Made by a program: the position numbers and the translations under genes | Virus record (IMG/VR): IMGVR_UViG_3300013132_000105 | Location: 1 to 38,520 of that record | Length of the DNA stretch: 38,520 nucleotides | From: a virus | Strand: one strand, 5' to 3' | Notes under the pieces: model-generated | What the model was told of the DNA's origin: nothing | The model's input: only the letters and a program-made list of their open reading frames with translations | The model's database searches: none | In this document: positions 31,083 to 38,309 of the stretch, piece after piece | How the letters are laid out: each line of letters begins with the position of its first letter | How positions within the stretch are numbered: the stretch's first letter is position 1

Positions 31083-33823
31083 TACAGCTTAGGGTTAGGA
31101 GTGAATATTCATTCGGGGAAACATTTTCTCCTATCAAGCGCATAGTCGATCGATTGAAAGAGCAAGGCTGCACGGCTGCTGCCATAGTTGACAATGCTAG
31201 TTCTTGGGGACACGTTAAGTTCTTTGAGGCTTGCAAAGAGGCTGGCATTCAGCCTATGCTCGGTCTTGAGCTATGCGTTTCTGACGATGAAACTACAACC
31301 AGCATGTGGTTCATAGCAAAGAATAAAGCAGGATTGTCAGAACTATACAGAGCTTCATCAAAAGCCTACCGCAATCCGTTGGCAACAAAGGTTGGAAAGA
31401 TACCACGCCTCTACAAAGATGACGTGCGAGAGATGTCTGACGACATAATCAAGTTTGCCGGCGAGGTGACAGACGGTGAATTCTTGAAGTCAATAGGAGC
31501 GTACATAGATTTAAATCCAGCAAGTCGCGTGCTTAACATGCGCAAGCAGCAGATAGCCAAAGAGAAAGGCATTGAAATAGTTACGACCAGTGACAATGCT
31601 TTCGCCTTTGAAGAAGACAAAGAGACATTTGAGTTGGTAACAAGCAGAAGTATAAAGCCGTCTCCCCAGCACCTGATTGATGACTGTGGAGAAGAGCAGG
31701 CTGCAATCGACATCGCAGCTATGTGTGAAGGTCTTGAGTTGCCTGTCGCACCGATGATCCATTACGATGGAGACCTCGAAGCATTGTGCAGAGAAGGCAT
31801 CGCATTCAGAGGTCTGGAATGGAATGAAACTTACGAACAACGCCTGATGTATGAATTGGCACTTATCCGCGAAAAGAATTTTGACTCCTACTTCTTGGTC
31901 GTGTCTGACATGGTTAAATACGCCAAACAACACATGCTTGTTGGACCAAGTCGTGGCTCTGCAGCCGGATCGCTTGTGTGCTATCTTTGCAGGATTACAG
32001 AGGTTGATCCTATCCCTCCTAATTTATATTTCGAGCGTTTCATCGATTCGACTCGCGCCGACTTGCCAGACATTGACTTGGACTTTCCAGACGCTAAGCG
32101 TCATATGGTTTTCGAATACATGGCAGGGAAGTACGGACAGAACAACACGGCTCATATTGGCACCATATCTACGTTCAAACCTAAGAGCGCATTGGTGCAG
32201 GTCTGCAAGGCTCTGAAGATACCGGCAGCAGCAACGGCAGCTGTCAAAGCTTCGATGATCGAAAGGTCATTGGCAGACTCTCGAGCAAACAATTGTTTGG
32301 AAGACACACTGAACACAACAGAGCCTGGAAAGCTATTGATGCAGATGTATCCTCAAGTTGCAAAGGCAGCCATAATAGAAGGTCACGCATCGCACACGGG
32401 TGTTCATGCTGCTGGTCTTTTGGTTTGTAACGACAGGATTGATAACTATGCGACTGTGGATGGCAATGGGATTGCGCACGTTGAAAAAGGGGCTGCAGAG
32501 AAGCTTGGTCTACTCAAGATTGACGTTCTTGGTCTGAGAACGCTTGGTGTCATCGAGGACAGCGGTGTTGACGTTGACTGGTACAATATGAAGTTTGACG
32601 ATCAGAAAACATTCGATGTATTCAATGAAGGGCGTATGTGCGGAATATTTCAGTTTGAAGGCAATGCTCTTAGGTCTATTTCCAAAGATGTTAAGTTCAA
32701 GTCTATCGTTGAGATTGATGCTGTTACAGCCTTGGCACGGCCAGGTCCATTCTCTAGCGGAGTTACGGAGAAGTATGTTAAGCGCATGAACGGCGAAAAG
32801 TACGAGTCAATCCATCCTCTTGTTGAGAAGCAGATGATAGAGACTTACGGTCTTCCAGTTTACCAAGAGCAGACAATGGCTATCGTTCGAGAGATTGGCA
32901 AATTCGACTGGAAGCAAACCAGCTTTATTCGAAAAGCCGTTTCCAAACGTCTTGGCAAAGAATATTTTGACTCTTTCTGGGAGATATTCAAGAAAGGGGC
33001 TGCAGAGCAGGGCATTCCAGAAGAAAAGGCTCAGCAGACTTGGGACTTGATCAATGCGCTGGGTGCTTGGCAGATGAATAAGGCGCACACTTACAGCTAT
33101 GCAGTTATTAGTTATTGGACAGCCTATCTAAAAGCTCACCATTTGTTGCAATTTGCTGCTGCAAACCTGCGAAATGCTAAGGATGATGACTCTGCCTTAG
33201 AGCTGCTCAGAGAAATGGCTAGAGAGGGCGTAGAATACGTTCCATTCGACATGCAATTGTCAGAAATGAATTGGTCTGTCAAGGGAGAGAAGTTGATTGG
33301 TGGTTTCATGTCCTTGAAAGGTTTTGGAGAAGCAAAAGCCAAAAGGTTCATGGAAGCAAGGGCTGAGGGCAAGCTTACCGAGAAAATGATTCAACAAGTT
33401 GAAGAGGCAGAGAATATATTCTCAAACATATTCCCGTTCAGCACGGAATTTGGTGCTTACTACGACAATCCTGAGTCTGTGGGTGTGGTTGGTAAAGTCA
33501 TGAAGATAGTTGATCTTGACGGCTCACAAACTGGTTCAGAATGTTTCATGGGAGAGATAATCTACCGAAACAGTCGCGACGCAAATGAGGAGTTGAATGT
33601 CAAGAAAAGAAATGGACAGCTGGTTGCTGGACCAACGGAGTTCGTTGACATACGTTTGCGGGACGACACAGGAATGATAGGTGCTAGGGTTGGCAGATAT
33701 GACTTTGAAAAGATGGGCAGGAAGATATTGCAGGAATGTCCAGAGGGAACCAAATTGCTTGTAAGAGCAAAGTTCATGAAGGGGATACGCTTCGGCTTCA
33801 TTCAAAAATTCAAGGTGCTGTAA
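31079..33823 (+). CDS. dnaE: DNA polymerase III alpha-type replicase (C family), 914 aa
   Basis: The family-C replicative DNA polymerase of the phage. The N-terminal PHP domain (1-about 250) begins LRVRSEYSFG; the metal-binding His pair (H-x-R-x-H or H-x-H) is replaced by Arg 5 and Arg 7, so the PHP part is probably inactive. The catalytic part has GPSRGSAAGSLVCY (about 288-301), the catalytic Asp motif PDIDLDFPD (about 329-337) and the ALARPGPFSSG and YQEQTM elements near 550-600. The C-terminus (VGVVGKVMKIVDLDG, LLVRAKFMKGIRFGF) looks like an OB-fold. At 914 residues it is shorter than E. coli DnaE (1160), lacking most of the C-terminal tau-binding region. It joins the exonuclease and nuclease genes by ATGA and TAATG. 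Confidence 0.9.
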   Translation: MIQLRVRSEYSFGETFSPIKRIVDRLKEQGCTAAAIVDNASSWGHVKFFEACKEAGIQPMLGLELCVSDDETTTSMWFIAKNKAGLSELYRASSKAYRNPLATKVGKIPRLYKDDVREMSDDIIKFAGEVTDGEFLKSIGAYIDLNPASRVLNMRKQQIAKEKGIEIVTTSDNAFAFEEDKETFELVTSRSIKPSPQHLIDDCGEEQAAIDIAAMCEGLELPVAPMIHYDGDLEALCREGIAFRGLEWNETYEQRLMYELALIREKNFDSYFLVVSDMVKYAKQHMLVGPSRGSAAGSLVCYLCRITEVDPIPPNLYFERFIDSTRADLPDIDLDFPDAKRHMVFEYMAGKYGQNNTAHIGTISTFKPKSALVQVCKALKIPAAATAAVKASMIERSLADSRANNCLEDTLNTTEPGKLLMQMYPQVAKAAIIEGHASHTGVHAAGLLVCNDRIDNYATVDGNGIAHVEKGAAEKLGLLKIDVLGLRTLGVIEDSGVDVDWYNMKFDDQKTFDVFNEGRMCGIFQFEGNALRSISKDVKFKSIVEIDAVTALARPGPFSSGVTEKYVKRMNGEKYESIHPLVEKQMIETYGLPVYQEQTMAIVREIGKFDWKQTSFIRKAVSKRLGKEYFDSFWEIFKKGAAEQGIPEEKAQQTWDLINALGAWQMNKAHTYSYAVISYWTAYLKAHHLLQFAAANLRNAKDDDSALELLREMAREGVEYVPFDMQLSEMNWSVKGEKLIGGFMSLKGFGEAKAKRFMEARAEGKLTEKMIQQVEEAENIFSNIFPFSTEFGAYYDNPESVGVVGKVMKIVDLDGSQTGSECFMGEIIYRNSRDANEELNVKKRNGQLVAGPTEFVDIRLRDDTGMIGARVGRYDFEKMGRKILQECPEGTKLLVRAKFMKGIRFGFIQKFKVL

Positions 33824-34248
33824 TGTCTGAGAAAAATGCTTATTCAATATTGCGCACAGGTATCGCTGGCAAAAGAACAAGGATAGACAGGATAGAAAAC
33901 CTTTGTGTGCTTGGCATGCCAGATGTAAATCTTTGCATCGAAGGCAATGAAGTTTGGATAGAGATAAAGTCTCCAAAAGAGCCTAAAAAGAGCACCACAC
34001 CCCTGTTTGGTTCTAATCATAAGCTAGAGTTAGAACAGCGCAATTGGATAAAAAGGCAAATAGACTCTGGAGGCAAAGCATTCGTGCTGATAAGGTCAGA
34101 CAAACGATGCATGTTGATTTGCGGAAGCCACGCAGACTCAATAAATGAAAAAACAGTTGAAGAGTTGATAGCCATAGCTTTGTGGCATGCCCCTGTTCCT
34201 ACCAAAAAAGAGCATTGGGCGAAATTAAGGGAGAAATTATCATGTTAA
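33823..34248 (+). CDS. VRR-NUC family nuclease, 141 aa
   Basis: ATG 33823 is inside the stop of the polymerase gene (TAATG) with AAGGTG just before. Residues 23-50 contain the PD-(D/E)XK core: GMPDVNLCIEG (Asp 34) then VWIEIKSP (Glu 47, Lys 49), followed by the helix KLELEQRNWIKRQIDSGGKA and FVLIRSD. Stand-alone VRR-NUC domains in phages cut branched DNA or act in repair; they often sit next to SNF2 helicases, as here. It overlaps the helicase by seven bases. An in-frame longer start would lie inside the polymerase gene and has no ribosome-binding site. Confidence 0.85.
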   Translation: MSEKNAYSILRTGIAGKRTRIDRIENLCVLGMPDVNLCIEGNEVWIEIKSPKEPKKSTTPLFGSNHKLELEQRNWIKRQIDSGGKAFVLIRSDKRCMLICGSHADSINEKTVEELIAIALWHAPVPTKKEHWAKLREKLSC

Positions 34249-35744
34249 GTAAATTCAAAACACAACCTCTCAAGCACCAACTTGATTGTTTGCGAAAGTT
34301 TGGCAGATCAGAGTATTTTGCACTTAACGGCGAGCAAGGGACAGGCAAAACTTGGATAGCCATCAACGACATGGCAGACCTTTGGTCAACACACGATTTA
34401 GACACAGTTCTTGTATTTGCACCGAACGGGGTGCATTCGAACTGGGTTGTAAAAGAAATACCTCAGCACATGCCTGATTGGGTAAGGGTTAAATATGCAG
34501 CTTGGTATTCAAATCCGAACAAAAAAGAAAGAGAGGCTTTAGAAAATGTAATGAAAAGCACAGACTCTTCAGAATTGAAAATAATCGTTATGAACTGGGA
34601 ATCTTTGCAACATAAAAAAGGTGTGGATTTTGCAACCAAGTTTGCAGCCATCAGCAGGAGTCTTATGATAGTCGCAGACGAGAGCCAGCGAGTCAAAGAG
34701 CCGTCAGCAGCACGCACAAAGAATTTGATGAAGCTTAAAAAATACAGCAAATATCGCAGGACAATGTCTGGAACGCCAATAACCAATGGACCATTTGGTG
34801 CGTTTAGCCAATATGCATTCCTGGACGACAGCATACTTGGCACCACGTCTTATTTCGCATTCAAAGCCGAATATGCAGAGATGCTTTCTGCAGACAGCTA
34901 TCAAATGCAAGGTCTGATGCGCAAAAATGGTTTAAGGAGAGCACCACAAATTGTGCAGAGGGGAGTCGACGGAAGACCTAAATATAGAAATCTTGATCAG
35001 CTGCAAAAAATTATCGAGCCATACACATTCCGAGTGTTGAAAAAAGACTGTCTTGATCTTCCAGACAAGATTTACAAATGCGCTTGGTTCGACATGACAG
35101 CTGAACAAAAACGTGTATACGAAAAGGTAAAAGAAGAAAGTCGCATATCTCTGAATGGAAATGACTCTGTCATCAACCATCTTACTGTTCTTGGCAAACT
35201 TTGCCAGATAACTTCAGGATATTATCTCCATCCAGACGCAGAAGAGCCTGTTCGAATTGAAGGGGACAATCCAAAAATGGATTTATTATGCGAAAGAGTG
35301 TCTAATACAGTAGAGGATGGCCATAGCGTGATTATATGGGCTAGGTATAGGGCGCAGCTAAGGGACATCGCAGAACGCATGCGTGTAATTGACAAGAACT
35401 GTGTAGAATATCACGGTGGAGTGTCAAAACAGGACAGAATAGAGGCAATCGACAAATTTCAGTCTGGAGAAGCTAAGATTTTTATAGCACAACAACAGTC
35501 TGGAGGGACAGGGATAACTTTAACCAAGGCAAGTCAGGTTATTTACTTCAGCGATACATTCTCTTTAGAGGACAGATTGCAGTCCGAGGACAGAGCGCAC
35601 AGGATTGGTCAGGACAAAAGTGTTGTGTATACAAATATATTGGCAAGGAACACGATCGATGAAGTAATATTGAACGTGCTAAAGACAAAACAAACAGTGA
35701 GCGACATAGTCACTGGAGACGCGTTGAAAAAATATTTTTTGTAA
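34242..35744 (+). CDS. SNF2/RapA-type DEAD-box ATPase helicase, 500 aa
   Basis: ATG 34242 (MLSKFKTQPLKHQLDCL) follows AAGGGAGAAATTATC. Superfamily 2 motifs appear in order: Walker A GEQGTGKT (30-37), DESQ box VADESQRVK near residue 145, motif III MSGTPITN, and the C-terminal lobe with VIIWARYRAQLRDI, IAQQQSGGTGITLTKAS and LQSEDRAHRIGQDKSVVY (motif VI). Members translocate on double-stranded DNA. With the VRR-NUC gene before it, the pair probably handles stalled forks or recombination intermediates. The protein is short, with no extra domain. It ends the main operon just before a new promoter. Confidence 0.9.
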   Translation: MLSKFKTQPLKHQLDCLRKFGRSEYFALNGEQGTGKTWIAINDMADLWSTHDLDTVLVFAPNGVHSNWVVKEIPQHMPDWVRVKYAAWYSNPNKKEREALENVMKSTDSSELKIIVMNWESLQHKKGVDFATKFAAISRSLMIVADESQRVKEPSAARTKNLMKLKKYSKYRRTMSGTPITNGPFGAFSQYAFLDDSILGTTSYFAFKAEYAEMLSADSYQMQGLMRKNGLRRAPQIVQRGVDGRPKYRNLDQLQKIIEPYTFRVLKKDCLDLPDKIYKCAWFDMTAEQKRVYEKVKEESRISLNGNDSVINHLTVLGKLCQITSGYYLHPDAEEPVRIEGDNPKMDLLCERVSNTVEDGHSVIIWARYRAQLRDIAERMRVIDKNCVEYHGGVSKQDRIEAIDKFQSGEAKIFIAQQQSGGTGITLTKASQVIYFSDTFSLEDRLQSEDRAHRIGQDKSVVYTNILARNTIDEVILNVLKTKQTVSDIVTGDALKKYFL

Positions 35745-35788
35745 TTAACAAAAAAACACTTTGCTTTTTAAAAAACTTGGCGCATAAT
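35735..35788 (+). promoter_or_regulatory. A+T hairpin followed by rightward promoter
   Basis: An 8-bp A/T-rich hairpin TTTTTTGT-aatta-ACAAAAAA (35735-35755) covers the helicase stop and may weakly terminate in either direction. Next TTGCTT (35761-35766), a 16-base spacer and CATAAT (35783-35788) in the context CTTGGCGCATAAT form a promoter of the phage set. It opens the third right-arm block. The leader contains ACAGAGCGGATAATTTAGAA before the AAAGGG site. Confidence 0.65.
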
Positions 35789-35833
35789 AGCTTTACGCTT
35801 GACACAGAGCGGATAATTTAGAAAGGGTATAAA

Positions 35834-35947
35834 ATGTTAAATTTCATTATCGGATTGATTGTTGGTGCCATTGTTATGGATTTTGCGTGGGCTTATAAAT
35901 TAGGTTACGCTCAGCGCGTTTGGGCTCGTATCAGGGGTTCAAAATGA
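35834..35947 (+). CDS. Small single-pass membrane protein, 37 aa
   Basis: The first gene after the promoter is short: ATG 35834 begins MLNFIIGLIVGAIVMDFAWA and ends RVWARIRGSK. Residues 3-21 form one transmembrane helix and the C-terminus is basic, so the tail is likely cytoplasmic by the positive-inside rule. TAGAAAGGG is upstream. The stop overlaps the next start by four bases (ATGA). The role is unknown; a small early membrane protein could disturb the host envelope or act as a holin-like factor, but at 37 residues with one helix this is only a guess. Confidence 0.65.
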   Translation: MLNFIIGLIVGAIVMDFAWAYKLGYAQRVWARIRGSK

Positions 35948-36414
35948 ATATATTCGTTTTAGACACCGATCCCGCTACGGCAGCTCGTATGCATCTCGAC
36001 AAGCACGTTGTCAAAATGCCACTTGAGACAGCCCAGATGCTTTGCACCATCAATGCCGGTTACGACATCCCCGTTCCATACAAGCCTACACACAAAAATC
36101 ATCCATGCACAGTTTGGGCGAATGCTTCCCGTGCAAATTACCAGTGGCTTGTTGAGCTCGGTCTTAACTTGTGCAAAGAATACACTTACCGTTACAAAAA
36201 AGTTCATGCTTGCCAAAAAATCATCGAGTCTTTAGCTGCATGTCCGTCGCAAATAACTTGCGACACTCCGACTGCTTTCGCTCAGGCTATGCCTGTTGAC
36301 TGCCACAAAGACGATGCAGTTCAAGCCTATCATCATTACTACAAACAATACAAAAGCCACATTGCCAAATGGACTGGTCGCCCAGTTCCTGCATTCATGG
36401 GAGTTGCAGCATGA
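35944..36414 (+). CDS. Conserved phage protein, pyrimidine-dimer-glycosylase-like, 156 aa
   Basis: ATG 35944 (MNIFVLDTDPATAARMHLD) follows AGGGG at six bases. The N-terminus with KHVVKMPLETAQMLCT, then YKPTHKNHPCTVWANASRAN, WLVELGLNLCKEYTYRYKKV and the C-terminal KWTGRPVPAFM are a recurrent phage family. Some databases tie these proteins to pyrimidine-dimer DNA glycosylases (Pyr_excise) and I follow that weakly; I cannot verify the catalytic Thr/Glu pair. Conserved His (38, 55) and Cys residues suggest metal binding. Confidence 0.55.
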   Translation: MNIFVLDTDPATAARMHLDKHVVKMPLETAQMLCTINAGYDIPVPYKPTHKNHPCTVWANASRANYQWLVELGLNLCKEYTYRYKKVHACQKIIESLAACPSQITCDTPTAFAQAMPVDCHKDDAVQAYHHYYKQYKSHIAKWTGRPVPAFMGVAA

Positions 36415-36644
36415 AACAATCATATTGGGTTAGCGCTTCAGGTTACGACGAAAACGACAACGAGATCGACATTGAGTGCTACGTGAGAGTAGAAAAGACT
36501 GAAGACGGATTTGGCACAGGGGACAGTCCCACAATGTACGAGATCGACATTCAACACGCCAGAGACATGAGTGGCAGACCTTACAAATTGTCTGCCTTCG
36601 AAATTGAAAGAATTGAAGAGGGAATCATAGATGACCTACGATGA
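36411..36644 (+). CDS. Hypothetical acidic protein, 77 aa
   Basis: ATG 36411 overlaps the gene before by ATGA. The protein is acidic and mainly beta (MKQSYWVSASGYDENDNEID, then IECYVRVEKTEDGFGTGD). A C-terminal helix (SAFEIERIEEGIIDDLR) follows. The acidic surface could mimic DNA, as small phage anti-restriction proteins do, but nothing else supports that. Confidence 0.55.
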   Translation: MKQSYWVSASGYDENDNEIDIECYVRVEKTEDGFGTGDSPTMYEIDIQHARDMSGRPYKLSAFEIERIEEGIIDDLR

Positions 36645-36735
36645 ACAGTTAGCTGAGATTGCTCGCATATTGAAAGAAATACACGAAGAATTTAAAGAAT
36701 TGGAAGCCAAAATGGCTGAAAGGGAAGAAAAATGA
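36631..36735 (+). CDS. Very small helical protein, 34 aa
   Basis: ATG 36631 begins MTYDEQLAEIARILKEIHEE and ends MAEREEK, one amphipathic helix. It overlaps the genes on both sides (14 and 4 bases). Only position, overlap and frame support it, so it is tentative. Confidence 0.5.
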   Translation: MTYDEQLAEIARILKEIHEEFKELEAKMAEREEK

Positions 36736-37118
36736 ATCCATTTATCGACATTGCCAAGTTGCACAACATCATTTGTGCTAAAATACAACACTCACAATTG
36801 CCTGTGACTGTGCGTGAACTCAATGAAATGACAGAGCTGGCTGATGAAAAGCCTCTTCGTATTAGAGATGCACTAAAACAATTGCACAAAATTGGAAGGA
36901 TAATTAAGGTGCCAGTTAGCTCTTTGATAGATAAGCGTGAACGGGTTGGCTACCAATGGAATAACAAAACACATTTGCCGGCAGGATTAGTTGCGGCAGC
37001 GCAAAATTTTGCCAAACAAAAAGAGGTGGCTGACGACATTCGCATCAAAGTGAATGAAGACCATTCCATCACCATCATAACCAAAGCAATACGCATAACC
37101 GTGGAGGCACCACAATGA
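36732..37118 (+). CDS. Winged-helix-like hypothetical protein, 128 aa
   Basis: An ATGA overlap starts MNPFIDIAKLHNIICAKIQH. Residues about 22-60 (PVTVRELNEMTELADEKPLR, then IRDALKQLHKIGRI) have the helix-turn-helix/wing layout of small DNA-binding proteins, followed by a charged middle (DKRERVGYQW) and an Ile-rich C-terminus (SITIITKAIRITVEA). It may regulate the late or early genes. The 122-residue protein at 37442-37810 has a similar arrangement. Confidence 0.5.
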   Translation: MNPFIDIAKLHNIICAKIQHSQLPVTVRELNEMTELADEKPLRIRDALKQLHKIGRIIKVPVSSLIDKRERVGYQWNNKTHLPAGLVAAAQNFAKQKEVADDIRIKVNEDHSITIITKAIRITVEAPQ

Positions 37119-37288
37119 TTGATTACGCAGAACACCTAAAGCACTTAGGTGCTGGCATGACCGAGCAAGAAAAACAAGACGCCATTATGAATGGCATACA
37201 CAATAACATAGGGTTTATATTTACTTTACTTGACCAATTGCAGCAACGCATCATTGTGCTAGAGGGGAAAATAAATGAATTATCGTGA
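37115..37288 (+). CDS. Small hypothetical protein, 57 aa
   Basis: The frame opens as ATGA at 37115: MIDYAEHLKHLGAGMTEQEK, then QDAIMNGIHNNIGFIFTLLD and the tail QLQQRIIVLEGKINELS. Two helices are likely, the second coiled-coil-like; the hydrophobic GFIFTLL is too short to span a membrane. It overlaps the next gene by 14 bases. Confidence 0.55.
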   Translation: MIDYAEHLKHLGAGMTEQEKQDAIMNGIHNNIGFIFTLLDQLQQRIIVLEGKINELS

Positions 37289-37454
37289 GCCGTGGGATAA
37301 AAGCAATTACCACTTTAACCGTCAGGATGAGTGGACTGGCGCTGCGTTCGAAGAACAAGAAGACTTGTGGGATGCTGAGCACTTACGCCTTTATACAGGT
37401 CGCTGGATTATGGTTTGCTTAGTGGCATTAGGTGCATTGCTGTGGACAATGTAG
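37275..37454 (+). CDS. Small tail-anchored membrane protein, 59 aa
   Basis: ATG 37275 lies behind AGGGG (AGAGGGGAAAATAA). The 59-residue protein is hydrophilic to residue 42 (MNYREPWDKSNYHF) and ends in a hydrophobic stretch WIMVCLVALGALLWTM, a C-terminal transmembrane anchor. Most of it would stay in the cytoplasm. With the 37-residue protein at 35834 it is one of two small membrane proteins of this block. Role unknown. Confidence 0.6.
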   Translation: MNYREPWDKSNYHFNRQDEWTGAAFEEQEDLWDAEHLRLYTGRWIMVCLVALGALLWTM

Positions 37455-37810
37455 CAACACTCATCAAGTCCAAAACAACAGACGAAATAGCAAAGGTTCG
37501 CATGGAATTGTACACGGAGCTGTGCGTAGCTAATCGCACGGGAAAGAGCTTGATGGACCAAGGCTTTAGCAGGTCTGACATCCAATACAGCATGGCAGCC
37601 TTAATCAAAGCAGGCTTAGTATTTAAGTATGGTGTTGGCAGGAACACTTACTATTCCGTGACCAAAGACGAGAGCCAAGAGTGTCCTGTTGACATTATTG
37701 TTATACCAGAACAATACGTTGGCAACTTACAGTTAGGCTTTCGCATGGGGTACACAAACATTGAGCCTAAAAAAGGCAGAATAATAAAGGGGATACTAAA
37801 TGGCCACTAA
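37442..37810 (+). CDS. Winged-helix-like hypothetical protein, 122 aa
   Basis: The best start is GTG 37442 (VDNVATLIKSKTTDEIAKVR) with AGGTG seven bases before; a TTG farther up would be deep inside the previous gene, and an ATG giving MELYTELCVA is possible. Residues about 20-72 (MELYTELCVANRTGKSL, then SRSDIQYSMAALIKAGLVFK) look like a winged helix-turn-helix ending in the wing YGVGRNTYYSV. The C-terminal half is Ile/Gly-rich. It may be a regulator. Confidence 0.5.
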   Translation: MDNVATLIKSKTTDEIAKVRMELYTELCVANRTGKSLMDQGFSRSDIQYSMAALIKAGLVFKYGVGRNTYYSVTKDESQECPVDIIVIPEQYVGNLQLGFRMGYTNIEPKKGRIIKGILNGH

Positions 37811-37976
37811 CCGCAACCCAATAACCGGCGACAAGATAATTACCAAGCAGAAGTCAAAAAGCTTCGATGATAATTTTGATGCCATATTCCGCAAGCCAAA
37901 AGAGCCAACATGGATTGACGTGCTTGAGATGACAGACGACGAGCTAAACGAGGTAAATGATGCAGATCCGTCGTAG
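37800..37976 (+). CDS. Small hypothetical protein, 58 aa
   Basis: ATG 37800 behind AAAGGGGATACTAA opens MATNRNPITGDKIITKQKSK, then SFDDNFDAIFRKPKEPTWID. The N-terminus is basic and the C-terminus acidic (MTDDELNEVNDADPS). No family recognised; good ribosome-binding signal. Confidence 0.6.
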   Translation: MATNRNPITGDKIITKQKSKSFDDNFDAIFRKPKEPTWIDVLEMTDDELNEVNDADPS

Positions 37977-38121
37977 GTACGCCAAGACACGCATGGCTAG
38001 CATGCGCAGGGATCACCTACCGCACAATATTAAATTTTTAGCTTACGTTGCCATTAGAACTCGCATGAAATACGGAAGAAGGGCGTGCAAATATCGTTGG
38101 CACTTTAGGAAAGCACGATGA
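37957..38121 (+). CDS. Highly basic small protein, 54 aa
   Basis: Two adjacent ATGs (37957, 37960) follow ACGAGGTAA; the second has better spacing. The protein (MMQIRRRYAKTRMASMRRDH, then LPHNIKFLAYVAIRTRMKYG, ending RRACKYRWHFRKAR) has more than a quarter Arg/Lys, so nucleic-acid binding is plausible. It overlaps the gene before by 20 bases and the next by ATGA. Confidence 0.5.
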   Translation: MMQIRRRYAKTRMASMRRDHLPHNIKFLAYVAIRTRMKYGRRACKYRWHFRKAR

Positions 38122-38309
38122 AATATACATTTGACACAGACTTATTGTCTGACCTTTATAAAGATGCCTATGGTTTTCGTCCAGACAGCGAGTATTTTAA
38201 AGCCTGGAATAGCTACCCAGACCACTTCAAGCAAACTATTTGGGACAGGTTATTGGTTGATTTAAATCTTGCTATTGAAGAGGAAAAACAAAATGACCAC
38301 ACAAACTGA
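38118..38309 (+). CDS. Conserved small phage protein, 63 aa
   Basis: The frame starts inside the previous stop (ATGA). MKYTFDTDLLSDLYKDAYGF with RPDSEYFKAWNSYPDHFKQT is a small phage family I have met several times (FDTDLxSDLYKDAYGFRP core), of unknown role. It is acidic and helical, and overlaps the following gene. Confidence 0.6.
   Translation: MKYTFDTDLLSDLYKDAYGFRPDSEYFKAWNSYPDHFKQTIWDRLLVDLNLAIEEEKQNDHTN

Noticed and set aside
35798-35817. TTGACA (35799-35804) near GATAAT as a second promoter
   Set aside because: The spacing is only seven bases, far too short for sigma70; the real promoter lies at 35761-35788.
35806-35820. lac-operator-like GAGCGGATAATT in the leader before 35834
   Set aside because: Only the core resembles lacO, the symmetric half is missing, and no LacI-type gene is seen. 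It is better explained as the shared AGAGCG leader element.
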